Below are positions 1 to 8,992 of a DNA stretch of 18,081 bases, piece by piece; position 1 is the first letter of the stretch; each line of letters starts with the position of its first letter. The translations under genes and the position numbers were made by a program. The DNA is from DATHSN01 sp035464115 (GTDB taxonomy: Bacteria; Actinomycetota; Acidimicrobiia; Acidimicrobiales; SKKL01). The DNA is taken from assembly GCA_035464115.1 (NCBI GenBank), contig DATHSN010000244.1, positions 1 through 18,081 on the forward strand, given 5' to 3'. The notes under the pieces were generated by a model. It saw only the letters and a list, made by a program, of their open reading frames with translations, made no database searches and was not told the DNA's origin.

Positions 1-291
1 GGCGGTGGTGTGGTCGACCACCACCGCCCCCGGTTCGAGGGTGGCGAGGGCGCCGGTGTCGCCGTAGAGCACGGCGCGGACGTCGTCGTCGCCCCCGACG
101 CACGTGCACACCACGTCGGCGCCGCGGGCCGCCTCGGCGGGCGTCGCGGCGCGGGCCCCGCCGTGGCGGGCCACCCAGGCCTCGGCCGTCGAGGTGGTGC
201 GGTTGAAGACGGTGACCTGGTGCCCGGCCGCCACCAGGTGCCCGGCCATCGGGAACCCCATGTTCCCCAGCCCGATGAACGCCACCCGCAT
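1..291 (-). CDS. NAD-binding beta-hydroxyacid dehydrogenase (3-hydroxyisobutyrate dehydrogenase / 6PGDH-like), partial
   Basis: The first 97 residues of an NAD(P)-dependent beta-hydroxyacid dehydrogenase are present; the rest lies beyond the left edge. The protein opens with a Rossmann glycine motif, MRVAFIGLGNMGFPMAGHL, as in 3-hydroxyisobutyrate, tartronate semialdehyde and related dehydrogenases. The second strand ends in VFNRT, where Asn-Arg suggests NADP or mixed cofactor use, and VVCTCVGGDDDV and GAVVVDHTTA match later strands of the same fold. The family oxidises beta-hydroxyacids to semialdehydes or reduces the reverse way; the catalytic lysine lies outside the window. The ATG at 291 is preceded by AGGAG at 298-302 with a 6-base spacer. 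It follows the xylB-like kinase on the same strand after 67 bases, so both may form one transcript for sugar or sugar-acid use (inference). The substrate cannot be told from this fragment. Confidence 0.9.
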   Translation of the reverse strand, partial: MRVAFIGLGNMGFPMAGHLVAAGHQVTVFNRTTSTAEAWVARHGGARAATPAEAARGADVVCTCVGGDDDVRAVLYGDTGALATLEPGAVVVDHTTA

Positions 292-358
292 CCGTCTCTC
301 CTCTCGTCGGCGGTGCCAGTCCACCATGTCGGCCCGTTGCCACGGGCCGTCGGTCCGG

Positions 359-1810
359 TCAGGCCCGCTGGGTGGCGGCGGCGTAGCGGGCGCGGATGGC
401 GTCGACGTCGACGGTCGGGTCGGGCTCGACCCGCGCCCGTTCCGCGGGACGCCACGCGGCGGCGACCTCGACCGGCGCTCGTCCGGTGAGCACCGCCGCC
501 GCCTGGATCGCCGCGCCGGCGGCGACGTGCTCGTCGCGGTCGAGGACCACGACGGGGCGGCCGGACAGATCGGCCAACGTCGCGCGGTAGGCCGCCGACT
601 TGGCGCCACCTCCCACCAGCGCGACCACGCCGGAGCCGGTGGCCACCCCCGTCGCCCCGATGGCGTCGGCGGCCGCCAGCAGACCGCAGACCACGCCCTC
701 GAACGCGGCCCGGGCCAGCTGGTCGCGTCGGACGTCGGAGCGGAACCCGGTGAGCAGCCCGGTGGCACCGGGTCGGTCGGGGGTGCGCTCGCCGTCGAGC
801 CAGGGCACCAGCACCACGCCCTCGGCACCGGCGGGGGCCTCGGCCCACAGCGCCTCCAGGCCGACGTGGTCGACCCCGAGGAGCCGGGCGACGGCGTCGG
901 TGACCAACGCGGCGTTCAGGGTGCAGGCCAGCGGCAGGTACCGACCGGTGGCGTCGGCGAACCCCGCCACCAGCCCGCTCGGATCGCGCACCGGCGTCGT
1001 CGACACCGAGAACACGGTGCCCGACGTGCCGATCGACACGGCCAGGTCGCCGGGGCCGATGCCGAGGCTGAGCGCGGCGGCCATGTTGTCGCCGGTGCCG
1101 GGGCCGACGGGGATGCCGGCCGGCAGGCCGAGGGCGGCGGCCGCGTCGGCCCGCAGCGCGCCCGCCGTCTCGTCGGGACCGAGCACCCGGGGCAACGCCG
1201 ACTCCCACTCGCGGTCGGCGACCAGCGCCAACAGGTCGGGGCGCCAGCGCTCCTCGCTCGGGCTCCAGTACCCGGTGCCGGACGCGTCGCCCCGGTCGGT
1301 GGTGGCCGAGCCGGTGAGCCGCCAGGTCAACCAGTCGTGGGGCAGCAGGACGGTGGCGGTGGCGGCCATCGCCTCCGGCTCGTGGTGCGCCACCCACGCC
1401 AGCTTGGTGATGGTGAACGCCGCCAGCGGGACCGAGCCCGCGGCGGCGGCCCACCCCTCGGCTCCCAGCCGGGCCACCAGCGCGGCGGCCTCGGGCGCCG
1501 ACTCGGTGTCGTTCCACAGCTTGGCCGGCCGCACGACCGCGCCGCGGGCGTCGACGAGCACCGCACCGTGCTGCTGGGCGGCCACCGCCACCGCGCCCAC
1601 CCGCGCCCGCAGGGCGGCGGGGAGCGCGGCGCAGGCCGCCTCGAGCGCACCCCACCACGCGGCGGGGTCCTGCTCGCTGACGGGCGGCGAGGTGCGCGGG
1701 TGCGGGGCGGCGGCGGCGGCCACGACGGCGCCGTCGCCGATGCGGTGCAGGACCGCCTTGGTGCTCTGGGTGGACGAGTCGACCCCCAGCACCAGGTCGT
1801 CGTCGGACAC
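359..1810 (-). CDS. xylB: xylulokinase-type FGGY carbohydrate kinase
   Basis: A 483-residue cytosolic sugar kinase of the FGGY family, the usual size for xylulokinase (about 480-500). It would phosphorylate D-xylulose or a similar ketose with ATP. Visible motifs are the N-terminal phosphate-binding loop VDSSTQSTK (10-18), QQHG (79-82), the xylulokinase-like LWNDTES (98-104), TDRGDASGTGYW (171-182), GPGTGDN with the presumed catalytic base Asp241, SIGTSGT (259-265), and a C-terminal GGGAKS adenine-binding stretch. The start is GTG at 1810, supported by a perfect AGGAGG at 1817-1822 six bases upstream. It is transcribed away from the SGNH hydrolase and toward the dehydrogenase at the left edge. 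FGGY kinases change substrate easily, so family assignment is firm and xylulose specificity is likely rather than proven. Confidence 0.9.
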   Translation of the reverse strand: MSDDDLVLGVDSSTQSTKAVLHRIGDGAVVAAAAAPHPRTSPPVSEQDPAAWWGALEAACAALPAALRARVGAVAVAAQQHGAVLVDARGAVVRPAKLWNDTESAPEAAALVARLGAEGWAAAAGSVPLAAFTITKLAWVAHHEPEAMAATATVLLPHDWLTWRLTGSATTDRGDASGTGYWSPSEERWRPDLLALVADREWESALPRVLGPDETAGALRADAAAALGLPAGIPVGPGTGDNMAAALSLGIGPGDLAVSIGTSGTVFSVSTTPVRDPSGLVAGFADATGRYLPLACTLNAALVTDAVARLLGVDHVGLEALWAEAPAGAEGVVLVPWLDGERTPDRPGATGLLTGFRSDVRRDQLARAAFEGVVCGLLAAADAIGATGVATGSGVVALVGGGAKSAAYRATLADLSGRPVVVLDRDEHVAAGAAIQAAAVLTGRAPVEVAAAWRPAERARVEPDPTVDVDAIRARYAAATQRA

Positions 1811-1892
1811 GTCGCGCCTCCTGCGTGGAGCGCCACCCGGCCGGTCCGGGCGAGGCGACCCACAGCCTGCCGGATGCGACGCGACGCCGGGG

Positions 1893-1915
1893 CGGGCACC
1901 ATGGCACGGTGCCCG
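1893..1915. promoter_or_regulatory. perfect 8-bp inverted repeat around the start codon of the SGNH hydrolase
   Basis: CGGGCACC (1893-1900) and GGTGCCCG (1908-1915) are exact reverse complements separated by seven bases. The GTG start at 1909 lies inside the right arm. It could be a repressor operator in the xylB/hydrolase divergent region or an mRNA hairpin that hides the start codon. GC-rich DNA makes chance repeats more common, so confidence is modest. Confidence 0.4.
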
Positions 1916-2607
1916 ACGCCGACCCCTCCCCGCGCTCCGCCGACCGAACAGCCACGTCCGCCGACCACGACCTGCTGACCGCCGGGGCCACGGTGGTGCT
2001 GCTCGGCGACAGCATCACCGACGCCGGCCGCACGGTGTGGGGCCGCCCCGCCCAGGACGACGACCTCGGCGCCGGCTACGTGCGGATCGTGGCGTCGCTG
2101 CACGGCGCCCGGTTCCCGGAGCGGGCGGTGCGGTTCGTCAACCGGGGCGTCTCGGGCGACCGCACGCGCGAGCTCGAGGTCCGCTGGTCGGAGGACTGCC
2201 TCGCCCTCGCCCCCGACGTCGTGTCGGTCCTGGTCGGGGTGAACGACACGTGGCGCGCCTTCGACGCCGCCGACCCGACCCCGGTCGAGGAGTTCGAGCA
2301 GCGCTACCGCCGGCTCCTCACCACCACCCTCGACGCCACCGGCGCGGCGCTGGTGCTGGGCGAGCCGTTCGTGGTGCCGGTGAGCGACGAGGTGGTCACC
2401 TGGCGCCGCGACCTCGACCCCAAGATCGAGGTGGTCCGGGCCCTCGCCGCCGAGCTCGACGCCCGCCTCGTGCCCTACGACCAGGTCTTCGCCGAGGCCT
2501 GCGAGGTCGCGCCCCCGGCGCACTGGGCGCCCGACGGCGTGCACCCGTCGCCGGCCGGGCACGGGCTCATGGCCCTGGCCTGGCTGGAGGCCGTCGGCGC
2601 GGTCTGA
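1909..2607 (+). CDS. SGNH/GDSL-family hydrolase (esterase / acetylesterase-like)
   Basis: A 232-residue SGNH-fold serine hydrolase. All signature blocks are present: block I VLLGDSITD with nucleophile Ser35, block II NRGVSGD (oxyanion glycine near 83), block III GVND with Asn112, and block V DGVHPS with Asp209 and His212. Enzymes with this pattern remove acetyl or other acyl groups from carbohydrates or lipids. No signal peptide is visible, so it is probably cytosolic. The reading frame is open from an ATG at 1825, but family homology begins only around residue 25 of the form given here; GTG at 1909 is the best nearby start and has no clear Shine-Dalgarno. A perfect 8-bp inverted repeat (1893-1915) surrounds this GTG. 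It is divergent from xylB. The natural substrate is unknown; a role in deacetylating plant sugars beside xylB is inference. Confidence 0.85.
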   Translation: MPDADPSPRSADRTATSADHDLLTAGATVVLLGDSITDAGRTVWGRPAQDDDLGAGYVRIVASLHGARFPERAVRFVNRGVSGDRTRELEVRWSEDCLALAPDVVSVLVGVNDTWRAFDAADPTPVEEFEQRYRRLLTTTLDATGAALVLGEPFVVPVSDEVVTWRRDLDPKIEVVRALAAELDARLVPYDQVFAEACEVAPPAHWAPDGVHPSPAGHGLMALAWLEAVGAV

Positions 2608-2651
2608 GCACCGGCGGGGCGCCCCGGTCCGGCCCGGTCACCCACCACTGG

Positions 2652-2657
2652 TAGCAT
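2652..2657 (+). promoter_or_regulatory. possible -10 element for the GAF-ANTAR gene
   Basis: TAGCAT fits the actinobacterial TANNNT -10 pattern and is an AT-rich island in the otherwise very GC-rich gap between the SGNH hydrolase (ends 2607) and the GAF-ANTAR gene (starts 2716). No convincing -35 is visible. It would give a leader of about 50 bases ending in a GGAAGGGCGG ribosome binding site. Confidence 0.3.
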
Positions 2658-2715
2658 CACGACAGGGATCGACCGGAGTTCGGGCCCGGGGTGCGAGGCG
2701 GGAAGGGCGGCGTCG

Positions 2716-3444
2716 ATGCAGCAAGCGAGCGATGCGCTGGCACGGGAGCCGGATCTGGTGCGGACCCTCGTGCGGTTGGCCGACTCGCTGGTCGACACCT
2801 TCGACCTCCTCGAGCTGCTGCGCGACCTGAGCGAGTCGTGCACCCGGTTGCTCGCGGTCGACGCAGCCGGGCTGTTGTTGGTCCACGAGGGCGAGCTGCG
2901 CGTCCTCGGCGCCTCCGAGGAGCGGCTCCGGTTGCTCGAGCTGTTCCAGATCCAGAACCACGAGGGCGCCTGTCTCGAGTCCTACGAGCTCAGCCAGCCC
3001 ATCGTCGTGACCGACCTGGCCGACGAGGTGGCCCGCTGGCCGCGCTTCGCCCCCCAGGCCATCGCCTCGGGCTACCGCGCCACCCACGCCATCCCGTTGC
3101 GACTGCGCGACGACACCATCGGCGTGCTGAACCTGTTCCTGGCCGCCCCGGGAGCGCTGACGCCCGACGATGCCGTGGTGGCCCAGGCGCTGGCCGACAC
3201 GGCCACCATCGCCATCCTCCAGCACCGCACGGTCGCGTCGGCGGAGCTCACCGCCTCCCAGCTGCAGACCGCGCTCGAGAGCCGGGTGCTCATCGAGCAG
3301 GCCAAGGGGATCATCGCCGAGCGCCGCCACCTCGACATGGAGCAGGCCTTCGGGATCCTCCGCCGCCACGCCCGGTCGCACCACCTCCGGCTGCACGACG
3401 TCGCCCGGCAGGTGGTCGACGACGAGCTCGACCTCTCCGAGTAG
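2716..3444 (+). CDS. GAF and ANTAR domain transcription antitermination regulator
   Basis: A 242-residue two-domain regulator. Residues about 18-165 form a GAF sensor domain, including NHEGACLESYE (81-91), VVTDLADE (97-104) and IPLRLRDDTIGVLNLF (126-141), the typical order for this actinobacterial family. Residues about 177-237 form an ANTAR domain with ALESRVLIEQAKGII (186-200), AFGILRRHAR (211-220) and a closing DVARQVVD. ANTAR domains bind paired RNA stem-loops and prevent transcription termination, usually in dimers controlled by the sensor domain. The GAF ligand is unknown. The ATG at 2716 has a GGAAGG-type ribosome binding site about ten bases upstream. The next gene, a STAS protein, is preceded by a hairpin-rich leader that could be its RNA target (inference). 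Confidence 0.92.
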   Translation: MQQASDALAREPDLVRTLVRLADSLVDTFDLLELLRDLSESCTRLLAVDAAGLLLVHEGELRVLGASEERLRLLELFQIQNHEGACLESYELSQPIVVTDLADEVARWPRFAPQAIASGYRATHAIPLRLRDDTIGVLNLFLAAPGALTPDDAVVAQALADTATIAILQHRTVASAELTASQLQTALESRVLIEQAKGIIAERRHLDMEQAFGILRRHARSHHLRLHDVARQVVDDELDLSE

Positions 3445-3599
3445 CGCGTCGATCCCGTCGAGGGTGCTGCGACCAGGGCCTTCCGACCCTGGTGCCCCGG
3501 GACATCCGACGGCTACCGTCCGTGGTGACGGGCTCCGCTGCGGACCCACTCGCCCGTGCTCGCAGCGAGCGCCGTCCACGAATGCTCCGAAGGAGCGTC
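3445..3599 (+). promoter_or_regulatory. stem-loop-rich leader between the ANTAR gene and the STAS gene
   Basis: This 155-base gap holds several short inverted repeats: ACCAGGG/CCCTGGT (3472-3478 with 3487-3493, 8-base loop), GACGG/CCGTC (3508-3512 with 3516-3520, 3-base loop), GCTCGC/GCGAGC (3558-3563 with 3565-3570, stacked on a 3-base loop) and ATGCTCC/GGAGCGT (3582-3588 with 3592-3598, GAA loop, one G-T wobble). The last one buries the AAGGAG ribosome binding site (3590-3595) of the STAS gene. No T-rich tract follows any stem, so a classical intrinsic terminator is not shown. The layout would suit RNA-level control by the ANTAR protein encoded just upstream, but none of the loops is the six-base loop typical of ANTAR targets. 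Confidence 0.45.
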
Positions 3600-4085
3600 A
3601 TGGTCACCACGCTCGAGACCCCGAGACACCCGGTCGCCCCGGTCAAGAGGCTGGTCCTCGACGTGGTGCACGACGGCGCCGACCACGTCCTCGTCACCGT
3701 GAACGGCGAGGTGTGCGCCTACAGCGCGCCGGGACTGGCCACCCGGCTGTGGCCCGCGCTCGACGCCCGCCCGCGCACGGTCGTGCTCGACTTCCGGGGG
3801 ATCACGTTCTTCGACGCCGCCGGTGTCCGCGTCTTGGTGGAGCTGCGCCGGCGCGCCGGCGATCGCGACATCCGCGTGGAGATGCTCGCGTCGCCCGCGG
3901 TGCGGCGGGTCCTGTCGCTGTGCCGCCTCGACGACCTCGTCGTGCTCGTCGACCGTCCCCCGGTGCCGCAGCGCGCCATCGGCGTCATCGACCTGCGCGG
4001 GCCGGCACCCCCGTCCGAGCCGGCGCCGCGCTCCTGCGCCGGCCCGCGTCCCGCGGGCAGCCGCCGGGACCGACCCTGCTCGTAG
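3600..4085 (+). CDS. STAS-domain protein (anti-sigma-factor antagonist-like) lacking the phosphorylation serine
   Basis: A 161-residue protein with one STAS domain (about residues 18-120), related to SpoIIAA/RsbV-type anti-anti-sigma factors that bind anti-sigma kinases and free a sigma factor. TVVLDFRGITFFDAAGVRVL (60-79) corresponds to the conserved segment that in SpoIIAA reads FMDSSGLG with the phosphorylated Ser58. Here Asp72 is followed by Ala73-Ala74, so the usual phospho-acceptor is absent and cannot be modified at that site. A Pro/Arg/Ser-rich tail (about 125-161) is probably disordered. The ATG at 3600 has AAGGAG at 3590-3595, which lies inside a stem-loop. It follows the GAF-ANTAR gene on the same strand. 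It may act as an unregulated antagonist or have another STAS role; no partner kinase or sigma factor is in the window. Confidence 0.85.
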   Translation: MVTTLETPRHPVAPVKRLVLDVVHDGADHVLVTVNGEVCAYSAPGLATRLWPALDARPRTVVLDFRGITFFDAAGVRVLVELRRRAGDRDIRVEMLASPAVRRVLSLCRLDDLVVLVDRPPVPQRAIGVIDLRGPAPPSEPAPRSCAGPRPAGSRRDRPCS

Positions 4086-4094
4086 CGTCGGGCG

Positions 4095-4100
4095 TACGAT
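4095..4100 (+). promoter_or_regulatory. -10 element of a probable leaderless promoter for the PLP-dependent decarboxylase
   Basis: TACGAT matches the TANNNT -10 pattern and ends six bases before the GTG at 4107. That spacing is typical of leaderless actinobacterial transcripts in which transcription begins at the start codon. There is no Shine-Dalgarno before this GTG, which agrees with leaderless initiation. No clear -35 was found. Confidence 0.4.
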
Positions 4101-4106
4101 CCCGGG

Positions 4107-5541
<1,435 letters not shown>

Positions 5542-5549
<8 letters not shown>

Positions 5550-7377
5550 CGGCGGCCGACCCCAGGTAGGCCGACTGCACGAGCGGGTCGGCCTGGATCT
5601 CGGCGGGGGTGCCCACCGCGATGACCGAGCCCTGGTCGAGGCAGTAGATCCGGTCGCAGATCCCGGTGATGAACCCGAGGTCGTGGTCGATGACCACCAC
5701 CCCGGCGCCGACCGCGGCGGCGGTCTCGCGCACCCGGTCGACCATGGCCAGCGACTCGTCGTCGCTCATGCCCGACGTGGGCTCGTCGAGCAGGAGGAAC
5801 TCGGGGGCGAGGGCGGCGGCCCGCGCCAGCTCGAGGCGGCGGGCGTTGCCGTAGTCGAGCTCGCGGGCCCGCCGGTCGCGGTGCTCCCACAGGCCGGCCT
5901 GGGCGACGAGCACGTCGACGTCGGGCCGGGTGCGCCCGGCGCGGTGCCGCGCCGCCACCAGCGCCGCCACCTCGACGTTCTCGCGGACCGTGAGCGAGGG
6001 GAACAGGCGCAGGTTCTGGAACGTGCGGACCACGCCGGCGCGAGCGATCTGGTGGGCGGGACGACCACCGAGCTCCTGATCGCCGAGGGTGACGTGGCCG
6101 CTGGTGGGGGGCACCATGCCGGTGACCACGTTGAGCAGGGTGGTCTTGCCGGCGCCGTTGGGGCCGATCAGGCCGGTGATCTGGTCGTTGGGGGCGTCGA
6201 GGTGGGCGCGCTCGAGGGCCCGGAAGCCGCCGAACACCACGGTGACCGACTCGGCTCGGAGGTGGGCGGGGGCCGGCGGCTCCACCGGTGGCGCGGGGTC
6301 GGGTCGGGTCTCGTGGCGACGGCGCCACCGGCGCAGCGCCCACTGGTCGACCTCGAGGTCGTCGAGCAACCCGGAGGGGCGCAGGATCATGAAGCCGAGC
6401 ATCGCCCCGCCGAGGAAGATCGACGACAGGCCGTCGCGCAGGAGCCACCCGAGCCCGGCGATGTCGACGCTGGGTCCGGCCAGGTAGCGGGTGAGCTCGT
6501 TGCCCACGGTGATGATCACCACGCCGGTGAGCGCCCCGGTGATGCTCTTGCGACCCCCGACGATGAGCATCACCAGGGTGAGCAGCGTGAAGTCGAAGAA
6601 GAAGAACTTCGGCGTGATCGTGCCCAGCTGGTACACCCGCAGCGACGCGCCGACGGCCACCACCGCCACCGACAGGACCAGGGCGATCATCTGCTGCACG
6701 GCCGGGTCGACGCCCATGGCCCGCGCCGCCAGGTCGTCCTCGCGGGCGGCCTGGGCGAGGCGACCGGTGCGGGTCTGGCGGAAGACCCGGGCGAGGACGA
6801 TGGCGCCGAGGAGCGCGAGGTAGATCCACCCCCGTCCCGACAGGCCCTGTCCGACGCTGAACGACAGGCCGGCGCGATCGCCGCCGGTGAGGTTCGTCCA
6901 GTTGATGGCCACCTCGTGGACGACGAACAGCAGGGCGAGGGTGATGACCGTGGCCGACACCGCCCCGGAGCTGGCTCCCGAGCGAGCCAGGCCCAGCCCG
7001 ACGATGACCGCGACCACGACCGTGACGGCGACGGCCGCCAGCACCGCGAGCCAGGGGTCGAGGTGGACGTCGGCGAGCCCGAACGGGGCGTCGGGGATCA
7101 CCCGGGCCTTGCGGTCCGGGGAGATGGCGAGGACCGCGAACGCGTAGCCGGCGATGCCACCGAAGGCGACGTGGCCGAACGACAGCACACCCGTGTTGCC
7201 GATGTAGATCTGCAGCCCGAGCACGATGATGGCGTTGATCAGCATCTGGGTGAACAGCTCCTCGCGCGAGGAACCGCCCCCCATCGTGTAGAGCAGTCCG
7301 CCGCCCACGAGCACGGCGAAGAGGACCAGCGCCCCACCGGTGGGGGCGAGCAGGTCGCGCACGGGGTCGCGACGCAT
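5542..7377 (-). CDS. fused LivM permease - LivG ATPase of a branched-chain-amino-acid-type ABC transporter
   Basis: One 611-residue frame joins two usually separate subunits. Residues 1-340 are a LivM-type permease with about eight to ten hydrophobic segments, including IGNTGVLSFGHVAFGGIAGYA (59-79) and the ATPase-coupling region LVMLIVGGRKSITGAL (268-283). A Pro/Arg/Glu-rich linker (about 345-372) leads to a LivG-type ATPase: Walker A GPNGAGKT (405-412), Q-loop RTFQNL with Gln454, signature LDYGN (507-511), Walker B FLLLDEP (527-533) and His565 in IDHD. All catalytic residues are intact. The ATG at 7377 overlaps the livH stop (TGATG), showing translational coupling. The family imports amino acids, amides or aromatic acids. 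Fused LivM-LivG proteins occur in some actinobacteria and proteobacteria (general knowledge). Its end overlaps the convergent decarboxylase gene by eight bases. Confidence 0.92.
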
Positions 7378-8267
7378 CAGACCCGCTCCGCCTTGCGCAC
7401 CGCGATGAAGCCCTGCGGGCGGAAGATGAACAGCAGCGCGATGAGCACGAAGACGAACCCGTCGGTGAGCCCGACGACGCTCTCGGGCAGCCAGGTGCGC
7501 AGCAGCACCTCGGCGAGACCGAGGGCGAGCCCGCCGAGCACGGCGCCGCCGAGGCTCCCGAGCCCGCCGATGATGGCGGCGAGCACGCCCTTGAGCATCG
7601 GCGTGATGCCAGCTGAGGGCTCGGCCTGACCGGTGCGCATCAACCAGAACACGGCGGCCACACCGGCCAGCGCGCCAGCCAGCGCGAAGGCGCCGCGGAT
7701 CACCCGGTCGCTGCGCACGCCCATGAGCCGGGCGGCGTCGAAGTCCTCGGCGGCGGCCCGCAGGGCGATGCCGAACATGGTGCGCTTGAGCAGCAGCACC
7801 GTCGCCACCAGCGTGACCGCGGTGACCACGATGGTGAGCACGTCGACCACCTCGAAGCTGACGCCGAAGATCTTCCAGGTGTCGAAGATCCAGCCCGGCC
7901 GGGGGAACTGGCGCAGGTTCGCCGACACGAACATCACGAACAGCGCCTGCACGACGAAGTGCACGCCGAACGACGTGAGCAGCATGGTGAAGTCGGGTGC
8001 GCCGCGGACCCAGCGGAACGCGACGAACTCGATGACCACCGAGGTGATGATGGCGGTGAGGAACACGGCCGGGACGACGAGCCACCACTCGGCGATCTCC
8101 GAGGTGAGCATCCAGTACGCCACGTAGGCGCTCACGGTGATGAGCTCGCCGTGGGCGAAGTTCACCAGGTGCATCACGCCGAAGATCACCGCGATGCCGA
8201 GGGCGATGAGGGCGTAGATGCTGCCCCGCCCGAGGCCGTCGACGAGGTTCTGCAGCAGCTCGGTCAC
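7377..8267 (-). CDS. livH: LivH-type permease of a branched-chain-amino-acid-type ABC transporter
   Basis: A 296-residue integral membrane protein, the usual LivH length. It starts with LLQNLVDGLGRGSIYALIALG, and FGVMHLVNFAHGEL (29-42) is the classical LivH N-terminal motif. Several hydrophobic helices follow, then GITPMLKGVLAAIIGGLGS, the coupling region that contacts the ATPases, and a closing IFRPQGF. It pairs with the LivM half of the fused protein to form the channel. The frame is open far upstream, but GTG at 8267 is chosen because it overlaps the livF stop as GTGA, a standard coupled junction, and because homology begins exactly there. The downstream junction with the LivM-LivG fusion is also overlapping. 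The gene therefore belongs to one tightly coupled operon from the binding protein to the fusion. Confidence 0.93.
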   Translation of the reverse strand: MTELLQNLVDGLGRGSIYALIALGIAVIFGVMHLVNFAHGELITVSAYVAYWMLTSEIAEWWLVVPAVFLTAIITSVVIEFVAFRWVRGAPDFTMLLTSFGVHFVVQALFVMFVSANLRQFPRPGWIFDTWKIFGVSFEVVDVLTIVVTAVTLVATVLLLKRTMFGIALRAAAEDFDAARLMGVRSDRVIRGAFALAGALAGVAAVFWLMRTGQAEPSAGITPMLKGVLAAIIGGLGSLGGAVLGGLALGLAEVLLRTWLPESVVGLTDGFVFVLIALLFIFRPQGFIAVRKAERV

Positions 8268-8974
8268 TGGCCCGGACCGCCGACGAACGTGTCGAACAGA
8301 TCGGGGTTGTCGCGCAGCTCGGCGGCGGGGCCGCTGTGGGCGATGACGCCCGACCGCATGACGTAGGCCCGGTCGGCGACGTCGAGCATGCGTCGGGCGT
8401 TCTGCTCGACGACCAGCAGGGTGCGTCCCTCCTCGCGGAGGCGGGCGATGAGCCCGAACACGACGTCGACGAGCGTCGGCGCGAGGCCGAGCGACGGCTC
8501 GTCCATCAGCACGATGCGCGGCTGGGACATCAGCGCCCGGGCGATGGCGAGCTGTTGGGCCTCGCCCCCCGACAGGTAGCCGGCCGACGTCGACCACTTG
8601 GCCCGCAGCACCGGGAACAGCTCGGCCATCTCGTCGAGCAGGTGCTGGCGCTCACCAGAGGCGACCGTGATCCCCCCGACGCGGAGGTTCTCGACCACCG
8701 TGAGGTCGCCGAAGATGCGCCGGTGCTCGGGGACGAGGGCCAGCCCGGCGCGCAGCATCTTGTCGGGCGACCACCCGGTGGTGTCGCGTCCCTCGAACCG
8801 CACCCGGCCCGACGCCGGGGCGAGCAGCCCCGACACCGAGCCGAGAAGGGTCGTCTTGCCCGCCCCGTTGGGGCCGATGAGGCCGACGACCTCACCGGCC
8901 CCCACCGAGAGCGACACGTCGCGCAGGGCGGCGATGGACCCGTAGCGGGTGGTGAGGCCGTCGACCTCCAGCAT
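8264..8974 (-). CDS. livF: LivF-type ATP-binding protein of a branched-chain-amino-acid-type ABC transporter
   Basis: A 236-residue ABC ATPase of normal LivF size. It has Walker A GPNGAGKT (34-41), the LivF-type VPEHRRIF (81-88) in place of a Q-loop glutamine, signature LSGGEAQQLAIARAL (134-148), Walker B IVLMDEPSLGL (154-164), and VVEQNA (188-193), where Gln replaces the switch histidine as is normal in LivF. It would energise import together with the LivG half of the fusion. ATG at 8974 lies 18 bases after the stop of the binding-protein gene. Its stop overlaps the livH start by four bases. Gene order binding protein, livF, livH, livM-livG differs from the E. coli livKHMGF order but keeps all functions. 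Confidence 0.94.
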   Translation of the reverse strand: MLEVDGLTTRYGSIAALRDVSLSVGAGEVVGLIGPNGAGKTTLLGSVSGLLAPASGRVRFEGRDTTGWSPDKMLRAGLALVPEHRRIFGDLTVVENLRVGGITVASGERQHLLDEMAELFPVLRAKWSTSAGYLSGGEAQQLAIARALMSQPRIVLMDEPSLGLAPTLVDVVFGLIARLREEGRTLLVVEQNARRMLDVADRAYVMRSGVIAHSGPAAELRDNPDLFDTFVGGPGQ

Positions 8975-8992
8975 CTCCGGCCCCGCCGACGA

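Noticed and set aside
104..2654. Long plus-strand open frames over the xylB region (104-1978 and 600-2654)
   Set aside because: They are antisense or shifted shadows of xylB and the SGNH hydrolase: composition is Gly/Arg/Ala/Pro/Ser repeats without domain motifs, whereas the minus-strand frame carries the full FGGY motif set.
3472..3493. Rho-independent terminator after the GAF-ANTAR gene
   Set aside because: The stem is good, but no T-tract follows and three further stems come before the next gene, so it is described as part of a structured leader instead.
7378..8088. N-terminal extension of the livM-livG frame up to 8088
   Set aside because: The extension is arginine/histidine-rich shadow of livH. 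LivM homology begins at the ATG at 7377, which overlaps the livH stop as TGATG.
8268..8597. Extension of the livH frame to 8597
   Set aside because: It lies within livF in another frame and lacks membrane segments; the GTGA overlap at 8264-8267 and the LivH N-terminal motif fix the start at 8267.
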